Part shown: positions 17,101 to 24,478 of the stretch, piece by piece
How positions within the stretch are numbered: the first letter of the stretch is position 1
Layout: every line of letters starts with the position of its first letter
Assembly: GCF_019112525.1 (NCBI RefSeq)
Contig: NZ_CP077800.1
Location: forward strand, 1,736,001 to 1,800,000
Reading direction: 5' to 3'
DNA: 64,000 bases
DNA from: Modestobacter sp. L9-4
Lineage (GTDB): Bacteria > Actinomycetota > Actinomycetes > Mycobacteriales > Geodermatophilaceae
The notes under the pieces: model-generated
What the model was told of the DNA's origin: nothing
The model's database searches: none
Seen by the model: only the letters and a program-made list of their open reading frames with translations
Translations under genes and position numbers: made by a program

Positions 17101-18146
17101 AGCACGATCCGCCGTCCGGTGTGCGGCTGGAAGACCTTGTGCTGATCGGCCGCGCTCAGCCGCGAGTAGAGCGGCAGCACCTCGGTGAGCGGGAACCCAC
17201 GCTCGTTGAGGGCGTCCGCGGTGTCGCGGATCTCGCGCTCACCGGCCAGGAAGACCAGCACGTCGCCGGGGCCCTCGGCCACCAGCTCGGCGCAGGCGTC
17301 GACGATCGCGGTGACCTGGTCGCGGTCGGGGTCGGCGTCCTCGTCGTCCGGGTCGATGACCGGGCGGTAGCGGACCTCGACCGGATAGATGCGCCCGCTG
17401 ACCTCGACCACCGGCACCGCGGCGCCGTCGACGGAGAAGTGCTTGGCGATCCGGTCGACGTCGATGGTCGCCGAGGTGATGACCAGCTTGAGGTCGGGAC
17501 GGCGGGGCAGCAGCCGGGCGAGGTAGCCCAGCAGGAAGTCGATGTTGAGGCTCCGCTCGTGCGCCTCGTCGATGATGATCGTGTCGTACTGGCGCAGCAG
17601 CCGGTCGCGCTGCACCTCGGCGAGCAGGACGCCGTCGGTCATCAGCTTGACCAGCGTCCGGTCGCCCACGTCGTCGGTGAACCGGACCTTGAAGCCGACG
17701 ACGTCGCCCAGCGGGCTGCCCAGCTCCTCGGCGATCCGCTCGGCGACGGTGCGCGCGGCGATCCGTCGCGGCTGGGTGTGCCCGATCCGGCCCCGGACGC
17801 CACGGCCGAGCTCCAGCAGGATCTTCGGCAGCTGCGTGGTCTTGCCCGAGCCGGTCTCCCCGGCGATGACGACCACCTGCGAGTCGCGCAGCGCCTCGGC
17901 GATGTCGTCGCGCCGCTGACTGACCGGCAGCTCCTCCGGGTAGCTCACGACCGGGACGGCGTCCCGGCGGCGGGCGACGCGCTGCTCGGCCGCCGCCACC
18001 TCGGCGGCGATCTGCTCGGTCTGCTTCGCGCGGACCGCGAGGTCCCTCGTGCGCCGGGTGCCGTCCAGCCGCCGACCGAGGCGGTGCTCGTCGCTCAGGG
18101 TCAGTGCGGACAGCCGGGACCGGAGGTCGTCGTGCGGGGTGGTCAC
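14196..18146 (-). CDS. hrpA: ATP-dependent RNA helicase HrpA (DEAH box)
   Basis: A 1316-aa protein, close to the roughly 1300 residues of E. coli HrpA. Domains in order: a short N-terminal helical part; RecA1 with Walker A (GETGSGKT, about 96-103) and DEAH (IIIDEAHERSLNIDF); RecA2 with the QRSGRCGRTSEG motif; winged helix and ratchet; OB-fold; and the long C-terminal HrpA-specific region (DUF3418). It acts on structured RNA; in E. coli HrpA resolves stalled ribosomes and processes fimbrial mRNA. The GTG start at 18144-18146 gives the canonical MTTPHDDL-type N-terminus. It is a single gene with its own terminator, divergent from the MarR gene. Confidence 0.95.
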   Translation of the reverse strand: MTTPHDDLRSRLSALTLSDEHRLGRRLDGTRRTRDLAVRAKQTEQIAAEVAAAEQRVARRRDAVPVVSYPEELPVSQRRDDIAEALRDSQVVVIAGETGSGKTTQLPKILLELGRGVRGRIGHTQPRRIAARTVAERIAEELGSPLGDVVGFKVRFTDDVGDRTLVKLMTDGVLLAEVQRDRLLRQYDTIIIDEAHERSLNIDFLLGYLARLLPRRPDLKLVITSATIDVDRIAKHFSVDGAAVPVVEVSGRIYPVEVRYRPVIDPDDEDADPDRDQVTAIVDACAELVAEGPGDVLVFLAGEREIRDTADALNERGFPLTEVLPLYSRLSAADQHKVFQPHTGRRIVLATNVAETSLTVPGIKYVVDPGTARISRYSHRTKVQRLPIEAISQASARQRSGRCGRTSEGIAIRLYTEADFEARPEYTDPEILRTNLASVLLQMASLDLGDVAEFPFIDPPDRRAIADGVALLEELDALDAAGGLTPTGRSLATLPLDPRLARMVVEADRRGVLEEVLVIAAGLTVQDVRERPAEHQQAADEQHKRFADENSDFIGLLNLWRYLEERAEELSGNQFRRTVKKEFLHYLRIREWQDLHGQLRSTARRLGMTLGELAPAPDERGVTAALLSGLLSQVGMQVEPVKDRSGKPGRPGREYMGTRNTRFVLAPGSPLAKKPPRWVVAAELVETSRLFARTVARIDPETVEKLADHLVHRQYSEPRWDAKRGSVVATERVTLYGLPLVVGRRVQYGSIDPVVSRELFIRHALVQGEWTTHHRFAADNARTIERVAELEERARRRDIRVDDETVFELYDARVPADVVSTRHFDRWWKEARRTTPDLLTFTPEMLTNAAVAGQVQLEDYPDEVQLTQGLTLPLSYAFAPGAEQDGVTVDVPLGVLDTVAARTSGESLAFTVPGQRAELVTELLRSLPKQLRRGLVPIPDRVREVLPKIDPTEALLPALERELRRATSVVIPPDAWRPAEVPPHLRATYRVLDDSQRLLAQGKDLTALRTQVAPQARASLARAASTYERSRQTTWTFGELPETVEVERGGHVVTAFLALVDEGETVGVRVVPTQAEATRMSWRGARRLLELVVSSPVKQVVKGIGPRSRLALQFNPDGEIPDLVADCVDAAADELIAAAGGPPRTEAAFAALVATARTELHTLTSDAVRRVEAVLTQARETAIAIGAAPGRRVPEAAIADLRAQMGGLLHRGFVATAGRRRLPDLVRYLKAMELRLDKLPANAARDALLMAQVEAVTKEYEQLRAAVPATGAPDDAVMRVRWMVEELRVGLFAQTVGTPRPVSEQRIYKAIDAVSV

Positions 18147-18234
18147 GGGGTGCTCGTACTTCCTGTCGAGGGCAGTGACTCCAGGGTCTCACCCCGGAGG
18201 GTGCGGTCGCGCGCCTCACACTCGGTGCACGGCC

Positions 18235-18271
18235 CAACTGGTTGCATGTATCGCGCAACGGCTTGTACCGT
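18235..18271 (+). promoter_or_regulatory. marR-mfs promoter with overlapping inverted repeats
   Basis: TTGCAT (18242-18247) and TACCGT (18266-18271), 18 bp apart, resemble -35 and -10 boxes. The -35 is covered by CAAC-N2-GTTG (18235-18244) and by TTGC-N9-GCAA (18242-18258), symmetric sites of the size MarR dimers use. Autoregulation by the MarR protein encoded at 18327 is likely. Confidence 0.55.
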
Positions 18272-18326
18272 GCACGTGTTCCTCCGGCGCAGCGCGGCGC
18301 CCCCTGCCGACCACCGGAGTGCCCCC

Positions 18327-18845
18327 GTGTCCGAGACGCTCACGTCCGAGACAGCTCCTCCACCGCTCTCGCTGCCCGAGGAGCTGGCCCAGCTCGTGCG
18401 CGTCATGCACCTGCTCAAGAACCAGCTGACCGGCGGCGCTGGCCCCGAGGCCCGCGAGCGCGCCGCGCACGTCCTGCTCTTCCCGCTCACCCGGCTGGGC
18501 CCCCTGCGCCAGGGGGCGCTGGCCGAGCTCGTGCACGCCGACCCCTCCACCGTCAGCCGGCACGTCACGCTGCTCGTCGACCGCGGGCTCGTCCGCCGGG
18601 TCGCCGACGCCTCCGACGGGCGGGCCAGCCGGCTGGTCGTCACCCCGGCCGGCGAGGCCGTGCTCGACCAGATGCGCCAGGAGCGCAGCTCCCTGTTCAC
18701 GCGGGTGACCGCCGATTGGGAGGGCGAGGAACTGCACACCTTCACCCGTCAGCTGCACCGCCTGGTGCGGCAGCTCTCCGACCACCTCCCCACCCTGGGC
18801 ACCGCCATCGACGGCGCCGCGACCACCTCCGAGAAGGACCGATGA
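18327..18845 (+). CDS. MarR-family transcriptional regulator
   Basis: A 172-aa protein with a MarR winged helix: helical dimerisation segment (LAQLVRVMHLLKNQL), recognition helix (DPSTVSRHVTLLVDRGLV) and the wing (RRVADASDGRASRLVVTPAGE). The frame is open far upstream; the GTG at 18327 is chosen because the MarR domain begins soon after and the promoter lies just before it. It overlaps the following transporter gene by 4 nt (ATGA), so regulator and exporter are coupled. It probably represses the operon until the exported compound binds. Confidence 0.9.
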   Translation: MSETLTSETAPPPLSLPEELAQLVRVMHLLKNQLTGGAGPEARERAAHVLLFPLTRLGPLRQGALAELVHADPSTVSRHVTLLVDRGLVRRVADASDGRASRLVVTPAGEAVLDQMRQERSSLFTRVTADWEGEELHTFTRQLHRLVRQLSDHLPTLGTAIDGAATTSEKDR

Positions 18846-20854
18846 CCCAGACCACCGACCGTGGCACGGGGGCCCAGCGCAGCGACGCGCGCGCCTCGGC
18901 CGCAGCGCCCGACGCCTCCGGGGCCTTCACCCACCGGCAGATCATGACCATCCTGGTCGGGCTGCTGATGGGCATGTTCCTGGCCGCCCTCGACCAGACC
19001 GTGGTCTCCACGGCCATCCGCACGATCGCCGACGACCTGCAGGGCTACGACCTGCAGGCCTGGGCGACCACCGCGTTCCTGATCACCTCGACGATCGCCA
19101 CGCCGCTCTACGGCAAGCTCAGCGACATCTACGGCCGGCGGCCGTTCTACCTGTTCGCCATCGCGGTGTTCGTCATCGGCTCGGCGCTGTGCGGCTTCGC
19201 GAACTCCATGTACGAGCTCGCCGCCTTCCGGGCGATCCAGGGCATCGGCGCCGGTGGCCTGATGTCGCTGGCGCTGGCGATCATCGCCGACATCGTGCCG
19301 CCGCGTGAGCGCTCGAAGTACCAGGGCTACTTCATGGCCGTCTTCGGCACCTCGAGCGTGCTGGGCCCGGTCATCGGTGGCTTCCTGTCCGGCCAGTCCT
19401 CGATCCTGGGCATCACCGGCTGGCGCTGGATCTTCTACGTCAACGTGCCGCTGGGCATCCTGGCGCTGGTCGTCGTGTTCCGGGTGCTGCACCTGCCGCA
19501 CACCAAGCGCGAGCACCGCATCGACTTCCCCGGCGCACTGGCGCTGATCACCTTCCTGGTGCCGCTGCTCATCGTCGCCGAGCAGGGCCGCACCTGGGGC
19601 TGGGACTCCACCCGCGCGCTGGTCTGCTACGCGATCGGCGCGGTGGGCTTCGTCCTCTTCGTGCTGGCCGAGCGGGCCTACAAGGACGACGCCCTGCTGC
19701 CGCTGCGGATGTTCAAGAACCGCACCTTCGCGGTCAGCAGCGCCAGCAGCATCGTGCTGGGCGCCGGCATGTTCGGCGGCATCCTGCTGCTCCCCCAGTA
19801 CCTGCAGATCGTGCACGGCTCCAGCCCCACCGAGGCCGGCCTGCAGATGATCCCGCTGGTCCTGGGCATCATGTCCGGCTCGATCATCGCCGGCCAGACG
19901 ATCGCCCGGACCGGCAAGTACAAGCTCTTCCCGCTGGTCGGCGTGGTCTTCATCGTCGCCGCACTGCTCTCGCTGCACTTCATCGTCGCCGCGGACACGC
20001 ACGTGTGGACCCTGGTGCCGTTCATGCTGCTCATGGGGCTGGGCCTGGGCTTCAACTTCCAGCCGGTGATCCTCGCCGTGCAGAACGCGGTGAGCCCGCG
20101 GGAGATCGGTGTGGCGACCTCGTCGGTCACCTTCTTCCGCCAGATGGGCGGCACGCTCGGGACGGCCGTCTTCCTGTCGGTGCTGTTCACCCGGCTGCCG
20201 AACGACATCGGCAGCTCCGTCCGCAACGCCGCAGCGGCCGACCCGGCCATCGCCCCGCAGCTGCAGCAGGCCGGCGCCGGCGGCAGCGACCTGTCCGACA
20301 CATCCTTCATCCAGAAGCTGCCGGCCGAGATCGCGCTGCCGTTCAAGACCGGCTTCGCCACCTCCCTCGACGCGGTCTTCCTGATCGCCGCGATCGTGGT
20401 GGCGCTCGGGTTCTTCGTGCTGCTGTTCCTGCCCCAGCTGCCGCTGCGCACCCAGTCCGGCATCCAGGCCGCGCAGGCCGGCGGCAGCAAGGACGCCGAC
20501 CCGGGCACCGCGGCGGACTCCCCCGCGCTGGCCGCGGCCAACGCGGCCGGGACGGCGGCGCCGACCTCGGTCGAGCCGCCGGTCGACGGTGTCGACCGGA
20601 CCGGTGAGAGCGCCGTCCCCGGCGCGGACCCGCACGCCGGCGTCCAGCCGGCCACGCAGCCGGCCACCGGACCGGCCGCCGGGACCGTCGTCGGCGCCGG
20701 CACCGGTGCGCACCCCGGCCGGCACGAGGCCGCGGGCGCCGACGTCGACGCCCCCGAGGGCGGGCGGCACGAGGCCACCGCCGCCGGCCAGCCCACCGGG
20801 CTGGCCAGCGTCCCGGCCGACCACCTGCCCGAGGAGCTCCGCCGGCAGGTCTGA
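18842..20854 (+). CDS. MFS drug exporter, DHA2 (EmrB/QacA) family
   Basis: A 670-aa proton antiporter with about 14 helices. The DHA2 signs are MGMFLAALDQTVVSTAIRTI in helix 1, motif A (GKLSDIYGRRP), motif C (LGPVIGGFLSG) and TGWRWIFYVNVPLG in the helix 5-6 loop. The start is the ATG at 18842, overlapping the MarR stop. After the last helix comes a roughly 125-residue Ala/Gly/Pro/His-rich cytoplasmic tail, which is longer than usual and probably disordered. It is co-expressed with the MarR regulator and ends at a strong hairpin terminator. Confidence 0.95.
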   Translation: MTQTTDRGTGAQRSDARASAAAPDASGAFTHRQIMTILVGLLMGMFLAALDQTVVSTAIRTIADDLQGYDLQAWATTAFLITSTIATPLYGKLSDIYGRRPFYLFAIAVFVIGSALCGFANSMYELAAFRAIQGIGAGGLMSLALAIIADIVPPRERSKYQGYFMAVFGTSSVLGPVIGGFLSGQSSILGITGWRWIFYVNVPLGILALVVVFRVLHLPHTKREHRIDFPGALALITFLVPLLIVAEQGRTWGWDSTRALVCYAIGAVGFVLFVLAERAYKDDALLPLRMFKNRTFAVSSASSIVLGAGMFGGILLLPQYLQIVHGSSPTEAGLQMIPLVLGIMSGSIIAGQTIARTGKYKLFPLVGVVFIVAALLSLHFIVAADTHVWTLVPFMLLMGLGLGFNFQPVILAVQNAVSPREIGVATSSVTFFRQMGGTLGTAVFLSVLFTRLPNDIGSSVRNAAAADPAIAPQLQQAGAGGSDLSDTSFIQKLPAEIALPFKTGFATSLDAVFLIAAIVVALGFFVLLFLPQLPLRTQSGIQAAQAGGSKDADPGTAADSPALAAANAAGTAAPTSVEPPVDGVDRTGESAVPGADPHAGVQPATQPATGPAAGTVVGAGTGAHPGRHEAAGADVDAPEGGRHEATAAGQPTGLASVPADHLPEELRRQV

Positions 20855-20867
20855 CCGGTCCGCACCA

Positions 20868-20914
20868 CCGACGGCCCCTGCGCCCCGCCACCCGCGGGAC
20901 GCAGGGGCCGTCGG
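20868..20914 (+). terminator. terminator of the marR-mfs operon
   Basis: CCGACGGCCCCTGCG (20868-20882) and CGCAGGGGCCGTCGG (20900-20914) form a perfect 15-bp stem with a 17-nt loop, 13 nt after the exporter stop codon. Confidence 0.85.
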
Positions 20915-21008
20915 CGTTCCCGCCCGGACACGGACGGCACCCGCGACTCCCGACGGTGAGCGCGTCGGCCGGCCGGACGCCCGTGGACGACGGGGTCCGG
21001 ACACGCGA

Positions 21009-21039
21009 CGACGGCGGCCCTCGAGGAGGGCCGCCGTCG
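21009..21039 (-). terminator. terminator of the 58-aa membrane protein gene
   Basis: CGACGGCGGCCCTC (21009-21022) and GAGGGCCGCCGTCG (21026-21039) form a perfect 14-bp stem with a 3-nt loop, about 37 nt beyond the stop codon of the minus-strand small gene at 21077. Confidence 0.8.
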
Positions 21040-21076
21040 GTGGGCGCGGATGCGTCGCAGGGCGACGCGGGAGGAG

Positions 21077-21253
21077 CTAGAGGACCGCGGTGGCTGCTGC
21101 GGTCGCGCGGGCGGCCTCGGGAGCTGCGTGCCGCAGCGAGGACGCGGCCTGCTTCTCGGCCTCGTAGCGCTTGGTGGACTGCATGCCCATCAGGACCACC
21201 AGTGCCGTCAGCACGAGGAATCCGAGCAGGCTGACTGCCGGCCACATCACCAT
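21077..21253 (-). CDS. small membrane protein (58 aa)
   Basis: Begins MVMWPAVSLLGFLVLTALVV, one membrane helix (about 3-22), then MQSTKRYEAEKQAAS and an Ala-rich helical tail. A ribosome binding site (GGAG, 9 nt upstream of the ATG at 21251-21253) and a downstream hairpin support a real gene. The N-terminal 33 residues resemble the N-terminus of the 311-aa protein at 32771-33706 (M-x-WP-V...GF-VL-ALVV...QS-T-RYE-E), so the two share a membrane-anchor module. The function is unknown. Confidence 0.7.
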   Translation of the reverse strand: MVMWPAVSLLGFLVLTALVVLMGMQSTKRYEAEKQAASSLRHAAPEAARATAAATAVL

Positions 21254-21556
21254 CTGGTCCGCTCCACGTTCTCTTCGGTGCCCGCTGGTCGCCCAGCGCT
21301 CTGCTGGTGGTCACTTCCCGCTCGCACCTGCAGTGAACCCTGCGCAGAGCGACTTCTCTGTGGACAGCGTGTGACGATCGTCGCACCGGGACGTGCCCGG
21401 CAGGTGTCCGCTGCCCGATCCTGCGGCACTGCCGCCCCAGCACGACAGGCCACCCGGACCGACCGTTGCCGGAATGCAACGTCCCCACGCGTGACGCCGT
21501 CCCGATCGGGGCACCCAACACCGACAAGCCAGCGTCCCACCCACCCGGAGGCCCCC
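21254..21556. other. divergent intergenic region, 58-aa gene and YihY gene
   Basis: About 300 bp with no further gene. It must hold the promoters of the small membrane protein (leftward) and of the YihY gene (rightward). The YihY ribosome binding site CGGAGG lies at 21545-21550. No clear operator was found. Confidence 0.5.
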
Positions 21557-22609
21557 ATGGCCGGAGCCAGTGCACGTGCCCCCCGAGAGGGATCACGCGG
21601 CGGTACCGCGCAGGACAGCAACACCCCGAACGACGCCCACGACACCGCGCCGGGCGACGACAAGATCAGCCGCGAGCGCGCCGACTACGCGCCCACCGGC
21701 GCCGACCCCAAGGCAACCACCGGCGGCACGTTCAAGCGCACGCTGAAGGAGTTCAGCGAGGACGGGCTCACCGACTGGGCCGCCACGCTGACCTACTACG
21801 GCATCCTCGCGCTCTTCCCCGCGCTGACCGCCCTGCTGTCGATCGTGGGCCTGCTCACCGACCCGCAGCAGCTCACCGACGGCATCACGCAGGTCGTGCC
21901 GAAGCAGGCGGCGGACACCCTCAACCCGGTGATCCAGCAGATCGCGGGCAGCTCGAGCGCGGCCAGCCTCGGCCTGATCATCGGCATCGCGGCGGCCATC
22001 TGGTCGGCGTCGGGCTACGTCGGCGCGTTCGGCCGGGCGGCCAACATCGTCTACGAGACGCGTGAGGGCCGGAAGATCTGGAAGCTCAAGCCGCTGCAGC
22101 TGCTGGTCACCCTGATCGGCATCCTGTTCGCCGCGCTGATCCTGGCGATGCTGGTGCTCAGCGGCCCGGTCGTGGACGCCATCGGGCAGTCCATCGGCCT
22201 GGGCGACACCGTGTTGAACATCTGGAGCTGGGCGAAGTACCCGGTCATCCTGGTGCTGCTGGCGCTGATGATCGCCGTCCTCTACTACACCGCCCCGAAC
22301 GCGAAGCTGCGCGGCTTCAAGTGGGTCAGCCCCGGCGCCGGCGTCGCGATCCTGGTCGCGGTCGTCGCCTCGGCGGCGTTCGCGTTCTACGTCGGCAACT
22401 TCGGCAGCTACAACAAGACCTACGGCGCCCTGGCCGGCGTGGTCATCTTCCTGATCTGGTTCTGGCTGATCAACCTCGCCCTCCTCTTCGGCATCGAGCT
22501 GGACGCCGAGATGGAGCGCACCAAGGAGCTGAAGGCCGGCGTCCCGCGCGCGGACAAGGAGATCCAGCTCGACGCCCGTGAGGCGCCGAAGCGCAAGCAG
22601 ACGACCTGA
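21557..22609 (+). CDS. YihY/virulence factor BrkB family membrane protein
   Basis: A 350-aa inner-membrane protein with a 60-residue hydrophilic, charged N-terminus followed by six helices. YihY/BrkB hallmarks include DWAATLTYYGILALFPALTALLS, GYVGAFGRAANIVYETREGR, YYTAPNAKLRGFKWVSPGA and YNKTYGALAGVVIFLIWFW. The ATG at 21557 has a good ribosome binding site (GGAGG). The family is often mislabelled ribonuclease BN; its transport or envelope role is not established. The gene ends at a strong hairpin shared with the convergent hemerythrin gene. Confidence 0.9.
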   Translation: MAGASARAPREGSRGGTAQDSNTPNDAHDTAPGDDKISRERADYAPTGADPKATTGGTFKRTLKEFSEDGLTDWAATLTYYGILALFPALTALLSIVGLLTDPQQLTDGITQVVPKQAADTLNPVIQQIAGSSSAASLGLIIGIAAAIWSASGYVGAFGRAANIVYETREGRKIWKLKPLQLLVTLIGILFAALILAMLVLSGPVVDAIGQSIGLGDTVLNIWSWAKYPVILVLLALMIAVLYYTAPNAKLRGFKWVSPGAGVAILVAVVASAAFAFYVGNFGSYNKTYGALAGVVIFLIWFWLINLALLFGIELDAEMERTKELKAGVPRADKEIQLDAREAPKRKQTT

Positions 22610-22623
22610 CCCCAGGCCCTCGA

Positions 22624-22669
22624 CGACGACGGCCCCCGGACTCCGCCAGGAGACCGGGGGCCGTCGTCG
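22624..22669. terminator. bidirectional terminator between yihY and hemerythrin gene
   Basis: CGACGACGGCCCCCGG (22624-22639) and CCGGGGGCCGTCGTCG (22654-22669) form a perfect 16-bp stem with a 14-nt loop. It lies 14 nt after the YihY stop and 3 nt after the hemerythrin stop on the other strand. Confidence 0.85.
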
Positions 22670-22672
22670 CGT

Positions 22673-23380
22673 TCAGCGGCTGGTCGGCGGACGGTCCCCG
22701 CGCCGGGCCAGCGGCACCCGTTCCACCCAGCCGGCGACCGCGGCCAGCCCGCGGCTGACGGCCTCGCCGGCCGGCACCAGCCGCCCGGGCGCACGCTGCA
22801 CGCCCGCGTCGACCAGGTCGCGGCTGCGGTCGAGCACCGTCAGCGGGAGAGCGGACACGGCGTTGCCCGGCGGACGGCGGGAGACGGTCGGGTGCGGCCG
22901 GGTCGGGGAGACCCGGCGGGCGAGGTCCCACTGCCGGCCCAGCCGCCGCAGCGCCGGCGCGTCCAGCGCCTGCTGCAGCCGCGGGAAGAGCACGTCCTCC
23001 TCGTCCCGGACGTCGTCCTGCAGCACCTCGACCAGCCGGGCCAGGGTCACCGCCCGGCGGGGGTCGTCGTGCCCGAGCGTCTCCAGGTCGCTGACCAGCT
23101 CGTTGACCTCCTGGTGCTCCTCCTCGACCTGCAGCGTGAGCGCCTCGCCGTCGGGGAGCACGCGGCGGACGACCGGCCAGAGCACGGTCTCCTCGGCGAA
23201 GGCGTGGCTGAACACCAGCCGGTCGATCCGGCGGAGCACCCGCTCCTGCTCGGTGCCGGTGGTGCCCTCGAGCTCGGTCAGCAGCCGGTCGAGCTGCTCG
23301 TGGTCCTCCCGCTGGCGGACGAACACGCTGCCCGGTCCGCCGAGCTCGGTCACGGTCTGGTCTGCGATGGACCTGGTCAT
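22673..23380 (-). CDS. hemerythrin HHE-domain protein
   Basis: A 235-aa protein. Residues about 20-160 form a four-helix hemerythrin-like bundle with likely diiron ligands (REDHEQLD, SHAFAEETVLWP, EEEHQEVNEL, RDEEDVLFPRL). A roughly 75-residue basic, Pro/Arg-rich extension with little predicted structure follows (RRVSPTRPHPTVSRRPPG...). The ATG at 23378-23380 is preceded by AGGAG at 9 nt. Such stand-alone HHE proteins bind O2 or NO or serve in iron or oxidative-stress handling; the precise role is open. It is divergent from the small gene at 23510. Confidence 0.85.
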   Translation of the reverse strand: MTRSIADQTVTELGGPGSVFVRQREDHEQLDRLLTELEGTTGTEQERVLRRIDRLVFSHAFAEETVLWPVVRRVLPDGEALTLQVEEEHQEVNELVSDLETLGHDDPRRAVTLARLVEVLQDDVRDEEDVLFPRLQQALDAPALRRLGRQWDLARRVSPTRPHPTVSRRPPGNAVSALPLTVLDRSRDLVDAGVQRAPGRLVPAGEAVSRGLAAVAGWVERVPLARRGDRPPTSR

Positions 23381-23509
23381 CTCGTGCTCCTGCCCTCGTG
23401 CGCGCGTCGGTTGCTGGGACGCCCGCACTGCGTGCCCGGGACCGGTCGCTCCCATGCACCGGCCGGGCCCGACGCGCGGGACCGGTGTGCGAGGGGGCAG
23501 GGTGGGCAC

Positions 23510-23734
23510 ATGGCGAACCTGGTCGGTCGGGCCCGACGAAGCGCAGACGGCAGCAGCCCGGCCGGCGAGAAGCTGGCCGGGCCGCTGCACGCGGTGCCGG
23601 AGGAGGTGGGCCGGGAGGCCCTGGAGACCCACACGGACGTGCCGGCGCTGTGCGGCGAGCACGTCACGGTGATCCCGGTGGAGGACGTGCCCGACGACGT
23701 CGGCCTGTGCCGGGTCTGCCAGCACGGCGCCTGA
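23510..23734 (+). CDS. small Cys-containing hypothetical protein (74 aa)
   Basis: A 74-aa protein beginning MANLVGRARRSADGSSPAG. Its C-terminal part, LCGEHVTVIPVEDVPDDVGLCRVC, has Cys, His and a CxxC pair in a spacing that could bind zinc, as in short actinobacterial zinc-ribbon proteins. The frame is open far upstream, but GAGGGGGCAGGG just before the ATG at 23510 supports this start. It lies tail to tail with the PIG-L gene (6 nt between stops). The function is unknown. Confidence 0.6.
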   Translation: MANLVGRARRSADGSSPAGEKLAGPLHAVPEEVGREALETHTDVPALCGEHVTVIPVEDVPDDVGLCRVCQHGA

Positions 23735-23740
23735 CCGAGG

Positions 23741-24478
23741 TCAGCCGGCGGCGACCGGGACGGCCGACGGGACGGCGATCAGGCTGCTGAGCCGGTGCGC
23801 GGGCACCAGGTCCTCGGCGGCCGCGCGGGGTGCCGGCAGCTCCGCCGCGGGACGGGGCGCCAGGTCGAGCACCATCCGCGTGGGCGCGAACGCCTCGGCG
23901 TAGCCGATCCGCGCCTGCGCGCCCCAGTGCCGGGCCGACGCCACGACGGCGTCCGGCTCGACCATCGCCGACATCTCCACCTGGGAGGCGTGCGCGCCGA
24001 GGGCGGCGAGCTTGCCCGACAGGTGCGCGGTGACGTCGACGAAGACCGTCGGGGTGAAGGTCAGCGTCGAGGGGCTCTGGTAGTGCATGACCCGGGACAG
24101 CCGGCGCGCGGCGGACAGCGTGGCTGCGGACACCGCCCGGTGGTCCTGGTGGCTGTCGTCGGGGGCGTGCACGTAGACCAGGTCGGCGTCGGTGGCCCGC
24201 AGCACGGACTCGATGATGCCGATGGTGGCCGAGTCGGGGACGACGGTGCAGTCACGCAGCCCGCCCCACTCCAGCTCCGCGCCCAGGGTGCGGGCGGCCC
24301 GCTGCTGCTCCTGGCGGCGGCGGCTGATCTGGCTGCGCTCGTCGCCGGGGCCGTTCTCCCCGCCGGTGAGCACGAGCATGGTGACCCGGTCACCGGCCGC
24401 ATGGTGGGCCAGCAGCGTGGCGCCGCAGCCGAGCTCGATGTCGTCGGGGTGGGCCCCGACCGCCAGCACGTTACGCAT
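23741..24478 (-). CDS. PIG-L (LmbE-like) family deacetylase
   Basis: A 245-aa zinc hydrolase. The metal and catalytic motif AHPDDIELGCG (about 8-18) and the second ligand motif HQDHR (about 111-115) are intact. PIG-L enzymes remove N-acetyl groups from GlcNAc-linked substrates such as GlcNAc-PI or mycothiol precursors. It is the last gene of the seven-gene exosortase/glycan operon and overlaps the previous gene by 8 nt. A role in deacetylating an amino-sugar made or attached by that operon is plausible, and the 2-epimerase encoded upstream acts on UDP-GlcNAc. The substrate is inferred. Confidence 0.85.
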   Translation of the reverse strand: MRNVLAVGAHPDDIELGCGATLLAHHAAGDRVTMLVLTGGENGPGDERSQISRRRQEQQRAARTLGAELEWGGLRDCTVVPDSATIGIIESVLRATDADLVYVHAPDDSHQDHRAVSAATLSAARRLSRVMHYQSPSTLTFTPTVFVDVTAHLSGKLAALGAHASQVEMSAMVEPDAVVASARHWGAQARIGYAEAFAPTRMVLDLAPRPAAELPAPRAAAEDLVPAHRLSSLIAVPSAVPVAAG

